From: Rhabdothermincola sediminis
GTDB taxonomy: Bacteria; Actinomycetota; Acidimicrobiia; Acidimicrobiales; Acidimicrobilacustridaceae
Assembly: GCF_014805525.1 (NCBI RefSeq)
Contig: NZ_JACFSZ010000001.1
Coordinates: 1-64,000 of the forward strand
Length of the DNA: 64,000 nt
Direction of reading: 5' to 3'
The notes beneath the pieces were generated by a model that searched no databases, was not told the DNA's origin, and was given only the letters and a program-made list of their open reading frames with translations. The position numbers and the translations under genes were made by a program. This document shows positions 9,587 to 18,758 of this stretch, one piece after another (within the stretch, counting starts at the first letter, position 1; every line of letters starts with the position of its first letter).

Positions 9587-9786
9587 TGGCGCTCAAGGTC
9601 ACCCAGGTCAAGTCGTCGATCGGCACCAAGCCCAAGCACCGCGGCACCCTGCGCGCGCTGGGCCTCGGTCGCATCGGCAAGAGCCACGTCCTCCCGGACC
9701 GGCCCGAGATCCGGGGGATGATCGCCCGGGTCCCCCATCTGGTGCAGGTCGAGGAGGTCGCCGAGACCGCAGGAGATGCAACGTGA
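9586..9786 (+). CDS. rpmD: 50S ribosomal protein L30
   Basis: 66 residues with the L30 core [20 protein letters not shown] and [14 protein letters not shown]. Start at ATG 9586, overlapping the rpsE stop. The stop overlaps the rplO GTG start by GTGA. Confidence 0.96.
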   Translation: MALKVTQVKSSIGTKPKHRGTLRALGLGRIGKSHVLPDRPEIRGMIARVPHLVQVEEVAETAGDAT

Positions 9787-10271
9787 AGATCCACGACCTC
9801 AAGCCCGCACCGGGCTCCAACCGGCGCCGCAAGCGGGTCGGCCGGGGCATCGCCGGCAAGGGCGGCAAGACCGCGGGCCGCGGGACGAAGGGCCAGGGGG
9901 CCCGCGACACGATCCCCGTCGGCTTCGAAGGCGGTCAGCTGCCGCTGCACATGCGGGTGCCCAAGCTGAAGGGCTTCAAGAACCCGTTCCGGGTCGAGTA
10001 CCAGGCCGTCAACCTCGACACCATCGAGGAGTCGGGCCTGGACCAGGTCGATCCTGACGTGCTGCACGAGCGGGGCCTGATCCACAAGGGCGCGCTGGTG
10101 AAGGTCCTCGGCCGGGGCCAGCTCAACCGGGCTGTCCAGGTGAAGGCGCACGCCTTCTCCAGATCGGCGGAAGCGGCCATCACCGGGGCAGGAGGTAGCG
10201 TTGAGCGCATCCCGCTGCCGTGGGGCGACCGCCGCCCGCCGGCGAAGGGCAACCACCTCACGAACCGCTAG
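9783..10271 (+). CDS. rplO: 50S ribosomal protein L15
   Basis: 162 residues, slightly longer than the family mean. [20 protein letters not shown] start, the glycine-rich [20 protein letters not shown]-binding segment and [22 protein letters not shown] start overlapping rpmD. secY follows after 36 nt, the usual order. Confidence 0.97.
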   Translation: MKIHDLKPAPGSNRRRKRVGRGIAGKGGKTAGRGTKGQGARDTIPVGFEGGQLPLHMRVPKLKGFKNPFRVEYQAVNLDTIEESGLDQVDPDVLHERGLIHKGALVKVLGRGQLNRAVQVKAHAFSRSAEAAITGAGGSVERIPLPWGDRRPPAKGNHLTNR

Positions 10272-10307
10272 GGGCTGGCCGGTCGCCGGTTCCGGGAGAA
10301 CGACATC

Positions 10308-11630
10308 GTGCTCGCCAACCTGAAGAACCTGTTCAAGGTCGAGGATCTGCGCAACAAGATCCTCTTCACCTTGCTCATGATCCTCCTCTACCGCATCGGC
10401 GCCTACCTGCCGGTGCCGGGGATCGACGTCAGCGCCATGCGGACCTTGCGGCAGCAAGCCGAGGAGGGTGGCGTGCTGTCGTTCCTGCAGCTCTTCTCGG
10501 GCGGCGCGCTGACCCAGATGTCGCTGTTCGCGCTCGGCATCATGCCTTACATCACCGCCTCGATCATCATGCAGATCCTGGCGGTGGTGATCCCGAAGCT
10601 CGAGCAGTGGCAGAACCAGGGCGCGGTCGGGCAACGGAAGATCACGCAATGGACCCGCTACGTGACCATGGGCATCGCCGCCATGCAGGCCACCGGGTTC
10701 AGCTACCTTTTCCACAACGGCGGTGGGGGTTTCGGTCGGGTACAGAACACCACCGGTCTCGACCTCATCCCCGACTTCGGTCCGCCGCGGGTGATGCTCA
10801 TCGTGCTCACCCTGACCGCGGGCACTGCGCTGTTGATGTGGATGGGTGAGCTCATCACCCAGCGGGGGATCGGCAACGGCATGTCGTTGCTCATCTTCGC
10901 CTCGGTGGTCTCGACGCTGCCCTCCCAGGGTGGGCAGATCAAGGCCAACGGCGGCTGGGGTGCACTGGTGGTCACGATCGCCGCCTTCATGGTGCTCCTG
11001 GTAGCCATCGTGTTCGTCGAGCAGGGACAGCGCCGCATCCCGGTGCAGTTCGCCAAGCGGGTCGTCGGTCGCCGCATGTACGGCGGTCAGAGCACCTACA
11101 TCCCGCTGAAGGTCAACCAGTCAGGCGTCATCCCCATCATCTTCGCCAGCTCCGTGCTCTACCTCCCGCAGCTCATCGCGGGGCTGCTGCCCTCCGAACA
11201 GGGGAGCTGGGGTCAGACCGTGCAGCAGTTCATCAGCGACCACCTGGTGAAGCCCAACGCCCCGCTGCACGTGCTGATCTTCGGCCTGCTGATCATCGGC
11301 TTCGCGTACTTCTACACCGCCATCACCTTCGACCCTGTGAAGCAGGCCGACACGTTGCGCAAGCAGGGTGGGTTCATCCCCGGCATCCGGCCCGGCCCCC
11401 AGACCGAGCGGTACTTGGCCAAGATCCTGTCGCGCATCACCCTGCCGGGTGCCCTGTTCATCGCAGCGGTGGCGCTCGTGCCGTCGTTGCTGCTCACCTC
11501 CTTCCTGCCCGGCAGCACGGTGTCGTTCTCGGGCATCTCGATCCTCATAGCGGTGGGCGTGGCGCTGGAGACCATGAAGCAGATCGACAGCCAGCTCATG
11601 ATGCGCAACTACGAAGGCTTCCTGAAATAG
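10308..11630 (+). CDS. secY: preprotein translocase subunit SecY
   Basis: 440 residues, ten transmembrane segments expected and seen as alternating hydrophobic stretches; the channel of the Sec translocon in the cytoplasmic membrane. Conserved ITASIIMQIL and the cytosolic loop with FDPVKQADTLRKQGGFIPGIRPG are present. GTG start (MLANLKNLFKVEDLRNK). The stop TAG overlaps the adk GTG. Confidence 0.98.
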   Translation: MLANLKNLFKVEDLRNKILFTLLMILLYRIGAYLPVPGIDVSAMRTLRQQAEEGGVLSFLQLFSGGALTQMSLFALGIMPYITASIIMQILAVVIPKLEQWQNQGAVGQRKITQWTRYVTMGIAAMQATGFSYLFHNGGGGFGRVQNTTGLDLIPDFGPPRVMLIVLTLTAGTALLMWMGELITQRGIGNGMSLLIFASVVSTLPSQGGQIKANGGWGALVVTIAAFMVLLVAIVFVEQGQRRIPVQFAKRVVGRRMYGGQSTYIPLKVNQSGVIPIIFASSVLYLPQLIAGLLPSEQGSWGQTVQQFISDHLVKPNAPLHVLIFGLLIIGFAYFYTAITFDPVKQADTLRKQGGFIPGIRPGPQTERYLAKILSRITLPGALFIAAVALVPSLLLTSFLPGSTVSFSGISILIAVGVALETMKQIDSQLMMRNYEGFLK

Positions 11631-12280
11631 TGGTGCGCCTCGTCGTCTTCGGCCGACAGGGGGCCGGGAAGGGCACGCAGTCGGCTCGCCTCGCAGCGCA
11701 CTTCGACGCGCCGCACATCTCCACCGGTGACATGCTGCGCGAAGCCGCAGCCGCCGGCACGCCCATCGGGCTCGAGGCCAAGGGCTACATGGATGCCGGC
11801 CGGCTGCTCCCCGACGAGGTGATGCTCGGGGTGGTCGAGGAGCGCCTGGCGCAGCCGGACGTTCTCGAGCACGGCTTCCTCCTCGACGGCTTCCCCCGCA
11901 CGCTCGGCCAGGCCGAGGCGCTCCTCGGCATCACCGAGGTGGACGTGGCGGTCAACCTCGAGGTGCCGGAAGAGGTCGTGATCGAACGCATCTCGAGCCG
12001 CCGGGTGTGCAAGGGATGTGGCCGCATCTACTCCGTCGCCGAGCCGCCGTCGACGAACTGGACCTGCGACACCTGCGGTGGGGAGGTGGTGCAGCGACCC
12101 GATGACACCTCCGACGCGGTCGCCGCCCGGCTCGCCACCTATCAGGCGGAGACCATCCCGGCCGTGCACTGGTTCGACACCAAGGGGCTCCTGGTCACCG
12201 TCGACGGGGTCGGCACCCCTGATGAAGTGGCCGAGCGGCTGATCGCGGCGGTCGAGGCCCGGCTCGCCGAGCGCCGCTGA
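11630..12280 (+). CDS. adk: adenylate kinase, long zinc-lid form
   Basis: 216 residues. Catalyses ATP + AMP to 2 ADP. P-loop GRQGAGKGT (residues 8-16; the usual second-position proline is replaced), FLLDGFPRT for AMP binding, and an extended LID with C127/C130 and C146/C149 that should bind zinc. It sits between secY and map as in many Gram-positives. GTG start overlaps the secY stop; a second GTG follows immediately. Confidence 0.97.
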   Translation: MVRLVVFGRQGAGKGTQSARLAAHFDAPHISTGDMLREAAAAGTPIGLEAKGYMDAGRLLPDEVMLGVVEERLAQPDVLEHGFLLDGFPRTLGQAEALLGITEVDVAVNLEVPEEVVIERISSRRVCKGCGRIYSVAEPPSTNWTCDTCGGEVVQRPDDTSDAVAARLATYQAETIPAVHWFDTKGLLVTVDGVGTPDEVAERLIAAVEARLAERR

Positions 12281-12295
12281 GCCGGAGCGGAAGGG

Positions 12296-13042
12296 GTGCG
12301 GCGCTCAGCGAGCGAGATCGCGATCATGCGCAAGGCGGGCCGGGTGGTGGCGGAGATGCATGCCTGCATCCGGGAGGCCATCAAGCCGGGGGTGACCACT
12401 CGCCGGCTCGACGAGATCGCCCGGGAGGTGATCGAGCGGCGTGGGGCCAGGTCGAACTTCCTCGGCTACGGATATCCCCCGTTCCCGGGGGTCATCTGCG
12501 CGTCGGTGAACGACACCGTGGTCCACGGCATCCCGGGCGACCAGCGGCTCCGGGAGGGCGACATCGTCTCGATCGACTGCGGGGCGGTCGTGCAGGGCTG
12601 GCACGGCGACGCGGCGTTCACCACCGGGGTGGGGGCGATCAGTCAGGAGGCCCAGCGACTGATCGACGTCACGGAGGAGTCGCTGCGCGCCGGCATCGAG
12701 CAGATGATGGACGGCAACCGTATCGGCGACATCGGCCACGCAGTGCAAACCGTGGTGGAGCGGGCCGGCTTCTCGGTGGTGCGCGACTACGTCGGCCATG
12801 CCATCGGCACGGCCATGCACGAAAAGCCCGAGGTGCCCAACTACGGCAGGAGGGGCACCGGGCCGAAGCTCCGGGTGGGCAACGTCTTCGCCGTGGAGCC
12901 CATGGTCACCGCCGGCAGGCCCGAGACGAAGCTGGCCCGGGACGGGTGGACGGTGACCACCGCCGACGGATCGCTCGCCGCCCACGCCGAGCACACCATC
13001 GCCATCACCGATCATGGCCCGGAGATCCTCACCCTGCCTTGA
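12296..13042 (+). CDS. map: methionine aminopeptidase, type I
   Basis: 248 residues; removes initiator methionine from nascent proteins. All five metal ligands are present: D94, D105, H168, E201, E232, in the contexts SIDCGA, HGDAAFT, GHAIG, VEPMV and AEHT. No N-terminal zinc-finger extension, so class Ia. GTG start preceded by GGAGCGGAAGGG, a reasonable Shine-Dalgarno. Confidence 0.98.
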   Translation: MRRSASEIAIMRKAGRVVAEMHACIREAIKPGVTTRRLDEIAREVIERRGARSNFLGYGYPPFPGVICASVNDTVVHGIPGDQRLREGDIVSIDCGAVVQGWHGDAAFTTGVGAISQEAQRLIDVTEESLRAGIEQMMDGNRIGDIGHAVQTVVERAGFSVVRDYVGHAIGTAMHEKPEVPNYGRRGTGPKLRVGNVFAVEPMVTAGRPETKLARDGWTVTTADGSLAAHAEHTIAITDHGPEILTLP

Positions 13043-13176
13043 AGGCTCCCGCGCCCGCGGCCGGGCCCACGGCGAGCGGAGTTGGAGGTGCTGGGGCCCT
13101 GACGCTAGGGTTTTCGTTCGGCTCTGAGGCGCCTTCGCGCGCTCCGACCATCCACCGCCCTGCAGGAGGACCCACA
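13043..13176 (+). promoter_or_regulatory. infA promoter and leader
   Basis: 134 nt between map and infA. TTGGAG (13082-13087), an 18-nt spacer and TAGGGT (13106-13111) form a good promoter. The expected leader is about 60 nt and ends in AGGAGGA (13164-13170), a near-perfect Shine-Dalgarno, 6 nt before the CTG taken as the infA start. Confidence 0.6.
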
Positions 13177-13401
13177 CTGGCCAAGCCCAAGGAAGACGCG
13201 ATCGTCCTCGAAGGGACGGTTGTCGAGCCGCTCCCCAACGCCATGTTCCGGGTGGAGCTCGACAATGGCCACACGGTGCTGGCCCACATCTCCGGGAAGA
13301 TGCGCATGCACTACATCCGGATCCTTCCCGGCGATCGCGTCCAGGTGGAGCTGACCCCCTACGACCTCACCCGCGGGCGCATCACCTACCGCTACAAGTG
13401 A
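13177..13401 (+). CDS. infA: translation initiation factor IF-1, apparent CTG start
   Basis: 74 residues of a complete IF-1 OB fold: (M)[20 protein letters not shown], then [20 protein letters not shown] and the C-terminal [14 protein letters not shown]-1 blocks the A site during initiation. The family N-terminus MAK aligns exactly on the CTG at 13177, which has AGGAGGA 6 nt upstream. No ATG, GTG or TTG occurs in frame near this point; the next in-frame start lies more than 200 nt upstream inside map and would add unrelated sequence. Confidence 0.93.
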   Translation: MAKPKEDAIVLEGTVVEPLPNAMFRVELDNGHTVLAHISGKMRMHYIRILPGDRVQVELTPYDLTRGRITYRYK

Positions 13402-13513
13402 CCGCCGACCCACCGACCAGCCGACAAGTGAGAGTCCGGACAGAGGCCCGGACCCGCCGGGGGATGTCCGACCCGGTGAACCTGAGCCACCGAAACGAGG
13501 AATCAGGCGAGAG

Positions 13514-13627
13514 ATGAAAGTGCGACCGAGCGTCAAGAAGATCTGCGAGAAGTGCAAGGTGATCCGCCGTCACGGGCGGGTGCAGGTCATCTGCGAGAAC
13601 CCGCGCCACAAGCAGCGGCAGGGCTGA
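13514..13627 (+). CDS. rpmJ: 50S ribosomal protein L36, zinc form
   Basis: 37 residues, [19 protein letters not shown] start; zinc ligands C11, C14, C27 and H32. Downstream of infA by 112 nt, the normal infA-rpmJ-rpsM order. The Shine-Dalgarno is AGGCGAGAG. Confidence 0.97.
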   Translation: MKVRPSVKKICEKCKVIRRHGRVQVICENPRHKQRQG

Positions 13628-13630
13628 GCG

Positions 13631-14008
13631 ATGGCCCGGATCGCAGGCGTCGACATCCCCCGCGAAAAACGGCTCGAGGTCTCGCTGACCTACATCTACG
13701 GCATCGGCCGGCGTACCTCGCAGCAGATCTGCGAGGCCACTGGCATCAGCCCCGACACCCGGGTCCACAACCTCACCGACGAGGAGGTGGCCCGCATCCG
13801 TACCTTCATCGACCAGAACGTCAAGGTGGAGGGCGACCTGCGCCGCGAGGTCGATCAGGACATCAAGCGCAAGATGGAGATCGGCTGCTACCAGGGCCTC
13901 CGGCATCGCCGAGGCCTGCCGGTGCGAGGCCAGCGCACCCAGACCAACGCCCGTACTCGGAAGGGGCCGAAGAAGACCGTCGCCGGCAAGAAGAAGGCCA
14001 AGAAGTAG
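13631..14008 (+). CDS. rpsM: 30S ribosomal protein S13
   Basis: 125 residues, [19 protein letters not shown] start, [19 protein letters not shown] helix-two-turn-helix and the basic C-terminal tail [18 protein letters not shown] that reaches toward the P-site tRNA. Located 3 nt after rpmJ. Confidence 0.98.
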   Translation: MARIAGVDIPREKRLEVSLTYIYGIGRRTSQQICEATGISPDTRVHNLTDEEVARIRTFIDQNVKVEGDLRREVDQDIKRKMEIGCYQGLRHRRGLPVRGQRTQTNARTRKGPKKTVAGKKKAKK

Positions 14009-14022
14009 GCAGGGGAGGAACC

Positions 14023-14421
14023 ATGGCCAAGCCAAGCTCGGGCGGGCGCCGCCCCCGCCGCAAGGAACGCAAGAACGTCGCCTACGGGGTGGCGCACATC
14101 AAGAGCTCGTTCAACAACACGATCGTCAGCATCACCGATCAGGAAGGCAACGTCCTGGCGTGGGCCAGCGCTGGCAACGTGGGCTTCAAGGGCTCCCGCA
14201 AGAGCACCCCGTACGCCGCGCAGATGGCGGCCGAGGCCTGTGCCCGCCGGGCGATGGAGCACGGCGTGCGCAAGGTCGACGTGCTGGTGAAGGGTCCGGG
14301 GTCGGGCCGCGAAACCGCCATCCGGTCCATCCAGAACGCGGGCATCGAGGTCACCGGCATCAAGGATGTGACGCCGGTGCCGCACAACGGTTGCCGTCCC
14401 CCGAAGCGGCGGAGGGTCTGA
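14023..14421 (+). CDS. rpsK: 30S ribosomal protein S11
   Basis: 132 residues from ATG 14023, preceded by [24 protein letters not shown] and the C-terminal [18 protein letters not shown] are diagnostic. S11 lies on the 30S platform near the E site. The open frame upstream of 14023 overlaps rpsM and is ignored. Confidence 0.98.
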   Translation: MAKPSSGGRRPRRKERKNVAYGVAHIKSSFNNTIVSITDQEGNVLAWASAGNVGFKGSRKSTPYAAQMAAEACARRAMEHGVRKVDVLVKGPGSGRETAIRSIQNAGIEVTGIKDVTPVPHNGCRPPKRRRV

Positions 14422-14422
14422 C

Positions 14423-15040
14423 GTGGCGCGCTACACCGGTCCGAAGGCACGGGTCTCCCGCCGCCTGGGCACCAACATCTGGGGCACCAAGGGTGAGACG
14501 GTCGCGCTCGAGAAGCGCCCGTACCCTCCGGGCGAGCACGGGAGGACCCGCCGCCGGGGCAACGTGTCGGAGTACCTCCTCCAGCTCCAGGAGAAGCAGA
14601 AGGCCCGCTTCACCTACGGCCTCTCGGAGAAGCAGTTCCGCAACCTCTACGAGGAAGCCAACCGCAAGGAAGGCGTCACCGGCGAGAACATGCTCCGCTT
14701 CCTCGAGCTGCGCCTCGACAACGTCGTCTACCGCGCCGGCTGGGCGGCGACCCGCCCCCAGGCCCGCCAGTTCGTCGGTCACGGGCACGTCTCGGTCAAC
14801 GGCAAGCGGGTGACGATCCCGAGCTACCGGGTCCGCAAGGGCGACCTCATCACGCTGCGCGACAAGGCCCGTCAGATGGTGGTCGTGCAGTGGAACCGCG
14901 ACGTGCTCGATCGCACCCCTCCGGCCTGGTTGGAGTCGAGCGACGACGGGTTCGCGGTCACGGTGCTCGACCTGCCCCGCCGGGAGCAGATCGACGTCCC
15001 GGTGCGCGAGCAGCTCATCGTCGAGCTCTATTCGAAGTAG
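14423..15040 (+). CDS. rpsD: 30S ribosomal protein S4
   Basis: 205 residues, GTG start (MARYTGPKARVSRRLG). The N-terminal domain lacks the zinc cysteines of some orthologues (C-minus form). The S4 RNA-binding domain has RLDNVVYRAGWAATRPQARQ and GHVSVNGKRVTIPSYRV. A primary 16S rRNA binder, and in E. coli the alpha-operon repressor. It sits directly before rpoA, as expected. Confidence 0.98.
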   Translation: MARYTGPKARVSRRLGTNIWGTKGETVALEKRPYPPGEHGRTRRRGNVSEYLLQLQEKQKARFTYGLSEKQFRNLYEEANRKEGVTGENMLRFLELRLDNVVYRAGWAATRPQARQFVGHGHVSVNGKRVTIPSYRVRKGDLITLRDKARQMVVVQWNRDVLDRTPPAWLESSDDGFAVTVLDLPRREQIDVPVREQLIVELYSK

Positions 15041-15088
15041 GCCCCGGCCGAGTCCACATCGCCACCACAGAGGTAGAGGTAGAAGCAC

Positions 15089-16027
15089 ATGCTGGTCATG
15101 CAGCGTCCCAAGGTCGAAGCGCTCGGTGAGCCGGAAGGCAACCGTCAGCTCTTCGCCATCGGCCCCCTCGAGCCGGGCTTCGGCCACACCATCGGCAACT
15201 CGCTCCGTCGTACGCTGCTGTCGTCGATCCCCGGCGCGGCGGTGACCCAGGTCCGCTTCGACGACGCGCTCCACGAGTTCGACACCATCAAGGGCGTCAC
15301 GGAAGATGTCACGGACATCATCCTCAACCTGAAGGACCTGGTCCTGCGGGTGTTCTCCGACGAACCGGTCACGCTGCGCCTCGACGTGCGCGGCCCGGCC
15401 GACGTCACCGCCGCGGACATCACGCCGAACGCAGACGTGGAGATCCTCAACCCCGAGCTGCCCATCGCCACGATCAACGAGAACGGGCGGCTGGCCATCG
15501 ACATCACCGTCGAGAAGGGCGTGGGGTACGTGTCGGCCGAGCGGAACAAGACCTCGAACACCATCGGTGTGATCCCGGTCGATTCCATCTTCTCGCCGGT
15601 GCGGCGGGTGACGTTCGCGGTCGAGCCCACCCGGGTGGAGCAATCCACCGAGTACGACCGGCTGGTGCTCGACATCGAGACTGACGGGTCCATCACTCCC
15701 CGCGACGCGCTGGCCTCTGCGGGTGCCACCCTGCAGTCCCTGGTCCAGCTCGTGGCGGAGATGAGCGAGGAGCCCCAAGGTCTCGAGCTCGGTGAGGTCG
15801 GCGTGACCGCCGCCGGTTCGCCCGACCTCGAGCTGCCCATCGAGGACCTCGACCTCTCCGAGCGGCCCCGCAACTGCCTCAAGCGAGCGCAGGTCAACAC
15901 CATCGGCGAGCTGCTGGAGAAGACCGAGGACGACCTGCTCGCCATCACGAACTTCGGCCAGAAGTCGCTCGACGAGGTGATCCAGAAGCTCGACGAGCGG
16001 GGCCTGTCGCTCAAGCACCGGGACTGA
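15089..16027 (+). CDS. rpoA: DNA-directed RNA polymerase subunit alpha
   Basis: 312 residues. The N-terminal dimerisation and assembly domain contains [20 protein letters not shown]; after an acidic linker the C-terminal domain has [18 protein letters not shown] and [14 protein letters not shown], the helices that contact UP elements and activators. Starts 48 nt after rpsD. Confidence 0.98.
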   Translation: MLVMQRPKVEALGEPEGNRQLFAIGPLEPGFGHTIGNSLRRTLLSSIPGAAVTQVRFDDALHEFDTIKGVTEDVTDIILNLKDLVLRVFSDEPVTLRLDVRGPADVTAADITPNADVEILNPELPIATINENGRLAIDITVEKGVGYVSAERNKTSNTIGVIPVDSIFSPVRRVTFAVEPTRVEQSTEYDRLVLDIETDGSITPRDALASAGATLQSLVQLVAEMSEEPQGLELGEVGVTAAGSPDLELPIEDLDLSERPRNCLKRAQVNTIGELLEKTEDDLLAITNFGQKSLDEVIQKLDERGLSLKHRD

Positions 16028-16043
16028 CGGGAACGGAACTGCG

Positions 16044-16397
16044 ATGCCAGCCACGCCACGCAAGTCACGCCGCTTCGGCGGTGACGCCGCGCACCAGAAG
16101 GCCATGATGGCCAACCTGGCCGCGTCGCTGTTCGCCGCGGAGGCGATCGTCACCACCGAGGCCAAGGCCAAGGCCCTCCGCCCGATCGCGGAGAAGCTCA
16201 TCACCAAGGCCAAGAAGGGTGGTCTGCACAATCACCGCCAGGTGGTGGCGTTCCTGCGCGACAAGGAGATGGCGTCGAAGCTGTTCGATGACATCGCCCC
16301 GCGCTACACGGAGCGCCCCGGCGGCTACACCCGGATCCTCAAGCTCGGTCCACGCCACGGTGACAACGCGCCGATGGCGCGCATCGAGCTGGTCTGA
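16044..16397 (+). CDS. rplQ: 50S ribosomal protein L17
   Basis: 117 residues, with [20 protein letters not shown] near the start (the common MRHRK form is replaced by [13 protein letters not shown]) and the C-terminal [19 protein letters not shown]. Closes the alpha operon; truA follows after 56 nt. Confidence 0.97.
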   Translation: MPATPRKSRRFGGDAAHQKAMMANLAASLFAAEAIVTTEAKAKALRPIAEKLITKAKKGGLHNHRQVVAFLRDKEMASKLFDDIAPRYTERPGGYTRILKLGPRHGDNAPMARIELV

Positions 16398-16453
16398 CGA
16401 CCCGGGGGCCATCCCTGCCTGCCGATCGGTCCTCGGGGCGGGAGCGGCAGGAC

Positions 16454-17293
16454 ATGACCCTCTTCGACGACGACCTCGGCACGGGGGTCGAGCACCAACC
16501 TGGCGATGACGACCCGGATCTGGTGCGCGTGCGGCTCGTCGTGGCCTACGACGGGTCGCCCTACCACGGGTTCGCCGCCAATCCCGGCGTAGCAACCGTG
16601 GCGGGCACCCTGCAACGCACCATCGAGCGGGTCCTGCGGCATCCGGTCGAACTGACGGGCGCGGGTCGCACGGATCGGGGCGTGCACGCCTGGGGGCAGG
16701 TCGTCTCCTTCGACGCTCCGGCCGCGGGTCTCGACCTGGGGGCCCTGCAACGGTCGATCAACAAGCTCTGCGGTGGCACCATCGTGGTTCGGGAGGCCGC
16801 GGTGGCGCCGCCCGACTTCGACGCCCGGTTCTCGGCTCGCTCGCGCACGTACCGCTACACGATCGTGAACCGTCCGGTGCCCGATCCCTTCCTCGCCGCC
16901 ACCTCCTGGTGGGTCGATCAGCCCCTCGATGTCGCCGCGATGCGGCTCGGTTGCGACCCGCTGATCGGCGAGCACGACTTCAGCTCGTTCTGCCGGCGGC
17001 CGAAGGACCGGATGATCGGCACCGAGGACGACGGCGATCCTGGCCCGTCGCTCGTCCGCCGGGTCATCGACGCGCGCTGGGACGACGAGGGCGACGGCGT
17101 CCTGCGGTTCACCATCGAGGCCACCGCGTTCTGTCACCAGATGGTGCGCAGCATCGTCGGCACCCTCGTCGACGTGGGGTTGGGTCGGAAGCGTGCCGGG
17201 GAGGTCGCAGGCATCCTCAGGGGGCGCGACCGTTCGCTCGCCGGCCCGGTCGCGCCGCCGCAGGGCCTGTGTCTCTGGAGGGTCACGTACTGA
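16454..17293 (+). CDS. truA: tRNA pseudouridine(38-40) synthase TruA
   Basis: 279 residues; isomerises uridines 38-40 of the tRNA anticodon arm. The catalytic aspartate is D74 in GAGRTDRGVHAWGQVV; the later RYTIVNRP and EATAFCHQMVRSIVGTLV segments match the family. A short acidic N-terminal extension (about 24 residues) precedes the fold. rplQ-truA linkage is typical for Gram-positives, where rplM usually follows; here two encapsulin genes intervene. Confidence 0.97.
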   Translation: MTLFDDDLGTGVEHQPGDDDPDLVRVRLVVAYDGSPYHGFAANPGVATVAGTLQRTIERVLRHPVELTGAGRTDRGVHAWGQVVSFDAPAAGLDLGALQRSINKLCGGTIVVREAAVAPPDFDARFSARSRTYRYTIVNRPVPDPFLAATSWWVDQPLDVAAMRLGCDPLIGEHDFSSFCRRPKDRMIGTEDDGDPGPSLVRRVIDARWDDEGDGVLRFTIEATAFCHQMVRSIVGTLVDVGLGRKRAGEVAGILRGRDRSLAGPVAPPQGLCLWRVTY

Positions 17294-17304
17294 CTCATCC
17301 TGGG

Positions 17305-17310
17305 TAGGCT
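17305..17310 (+). promoter_or_regulatory. -10 box for the encapsulin operon
   Basis: TAGGCT, 74 nt before the cargo ATG and just after the truA stop. No convincing -35 box is visible. Fits the TANNNT pattern seen throughout the window, so the operon may be transcribed independently of truA. Confidence 0.4.
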
Positions 17311-17384
17311 CGAGCGAGGTTGCTCGCTGGTCATCCCGGCCGAGCACCGTCCGTGCGATGGCGAGAGAGAGGCGAGCGAGCCAC

Positions 17385-17798
17385 ATGTCGAGCGAGGGAT
17401 ATCACGAGCCCGTCGAGCTGCTCGACGAGGACGTGCGCGATCGTCACCGGGCGATCGTGTCGATCATGGAGGAGCTCGAGGCGGTCGACTGGTACGACCA
17501 GCGGGTGCGGGCCACGAGCGACGAGTCGCTGGCGGCAGTGCTCGGGCACAACCGGGACGAGGAGAAGGAGCACGCGGCGATGACCCTCGAGTGGCTGCGC
17601 CGTCACGACCCGGTCCTCGACCGTCATCTCCGCACCTACCTGTTCACCGAAGGATCGATCACCGAGCGCGAGCAGCAGGCCGAGCACGGCCAGAGCGGCG
17701 AGCACGGCGAGAGCGGTGGGCAGGCCGCGAGCCCTGGGCCTGGCGGAGGACCGCCTCCTGACGGCAGCCTCGGCATCGGAAGCCTGAAAGGGGAGTGA
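17385..17798 (+). CDS. encapsulated ferritin-like protein (EncFtn cargo)
   Basis: 137 residues. Two helices with HRAIVSIMEELEAVDWYDQR (21-40) and NRDEEKEHAAMTLEWLRR (56-73), the encapsulated-ferritin signature. E30, E60 and H63, with W36, line up with the ferroxidase residues of the Rhodospirillum rubrum protein (E32, E62, H65, W38; recalled). The family oxidises Fe(II) as a ring of half-ferritin dimers and relies on an encapsulin shell for storage. A Gly/Pro/Glu-rich flexible linker (96-126) leads to DGSLGIGSLKGE at the C-terminus, a textbook encapsulin loading peptide. ATG 17385 is preferred; ATG 17358 would add MARERRASH. The shell gene follows by 7 nt. Confidence 0.95.
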   Translation: MSSEGYHEPVELLDEDVRDRHRAIVSIMEELEAVDWYDQRVRATSDESLAAVLGHNRDEEKEHAAMTLEWLRRHDPVLDRHLRTYLFTEGSITEREQQAEHGQSGEHGESGGQAASPGPGGGPPPDGSLGIGSLKGE

Positions 17799-17805
17799 GC
17801 GTTCG

Positions 17806-18615
17806 ATGAACCACCTGTTGCGTGAGGTCGCGCCGATCTCCGAGCGGGCGTGGGAGGAGATCGACCGGGAGGCGGCGACCACCCTCAAGCACTTCCTCGC
17901 CGGTCGACGGCTGCTCGATTTCGAGGGACCGAAGGGCTGGGACCACATAGGGGAACCGACCGGGCGGGTCGATGCCCTCGGCAGCCTCCAAGGCGGTGCG
18001 GTCAGCGCGGGCGCCCGGCGATCCCAGCCGATGCTGGAGCTGCGCACGACCTTCGAGGTTTCGCGTCGCGAGCTCGAAGCGATCGATCGGGGCTCGTGCG
18101 ACGCGGACCTCGATAGCGTGCGCGAGGCCGCGAAACGGGCCGCGCTCGCCGAGGACGAGCTGGTCTTCCACGGCTTCCCGGCAGGAGGTGTCCAGGGCCT
18201 GGTGGGGGCCACACCGCTGGAGCCGGTGCCGATCACCACCGATTACGAGCGGTATCCGCGCTACGTCGCCCAGGCCATGGCCCGACTGCAGGACGTGGGC
18301 GTCGATGGGCCGTTCGCCATTGCGCTTGGCCCCCGCTGCTACACGGGGGTCATCGAGGAGTCGGAGATGGGGGGCTACCCCGTCCTCGAGCACCTGCGCC
18401 TGATCCTGGGTGGGCCCGTGGTGCGTGCCCAGGCGGTCGACGGTGCTGTCGTGATGAGCATCCGCGGTGGGGACTTCAAGATCGTCACCGGTCAGGACTT
18501 CTCGATCGGCTACCTGTCCCACGACCGGGACACGGTGTCGCTCTACCTGGAGGAGACGATCACGGTGCAGATCTGTCTACCCGAGGCGGCGGTGCACCTC
18601 CGCTACCCGGACTGA
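17806..18615 (+). CDS. encapsulin nanocompartment shell protein
   Basis: 269 residues of the linocin-M18/encapsulin family (HK97-like fold). Recognised by MNHLLREVAPISERAWEEID (1-20), LAGRRLLDFEGPKGW, AAKRAALAEDELVFHG and the C-terminal part with GYLSHDRDTVSLYLEETITV. Proteins of this length generally form 60-subunit T=1 shells that enclose cargo carrying the GSL-type peptide. Immediately downstream of its EncFtn cargo; together they form an iron-sequestering compartment. GGGGAG overlapping the cargo stop is the Shine-Dalgarno. Confidence 0.96.
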   Translation: MNHLLREVAPISERAWEEIDREAATTLKHFLAGRRLLDFEGPKGWDHIGEPTGRVDALGSLQGGAVSAGARRSQPMLELRTTFEVSRRELEAIDRGSCDADLDSVREAAKRAALAEDELVFHGFPAGGVQGLVGATPLEPVPITTDYERYPRYVAQAMARLQDVGVDGPFAIALGPRCYTGVIEESEMGGYPVLEHLRLILGGPVVRAQAVDGAVVMSIRGGDFKIVTGQDFSIGYLSHDRDTVSLYLEETITVQICLPEAAVHLRYPD

Positions 18616-18640
18616 GGTCGCCGGGCCTCCGGCACCCGAG

Positions 18641-18669
18641 TTGCTCGGCGTCGGCCGCCCTCCTATCGT
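18641..18669 (+). promoter_or_regulatory. promoter of rplM-rpsI
   Basis: TTGCTC (18641-18646), a 17-nt spacer and TATCGT (18664-18669), just after the encapsulin stop. It gives a leader of roughly 83 nt before rplM, so ribosomal expression does not depend on read-through of the encapsulin genes. Confidence 0.5.
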
Positions 18670-18677
18670 TGTAGGTC

Positions 18678-18706
18678 GCCTCGGGAGCACCTGCGGTGCG
18701 CGAGGC
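18678..18706 (+). other. rplM leader hairpin
   Basis: GCCTCG (18678-18683) pairs with CGAGGC (18701-18706), enclosing GCACC (18687-18691) and GGTGC (18695-18699) around a TGC loop: 11 bp in two blocks. It lies at the start of the predicted rplM leader and could be an autoregulatory or attenuation element. Confidence 0.5.
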
Positions 18707-18758
18707 AGACGAGTCCGTCCCGACGATCCTGTCGTTCCAGACCAGAAGGTGCCGGCGC

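Noticed and set aside
12946-13176. N-terminal extension of infA to an upstream start inside map
   Set aside because: Crosses a promoter and has no IF-1 similarity; the Shine-Dalgarno is placed for CTG 13177.
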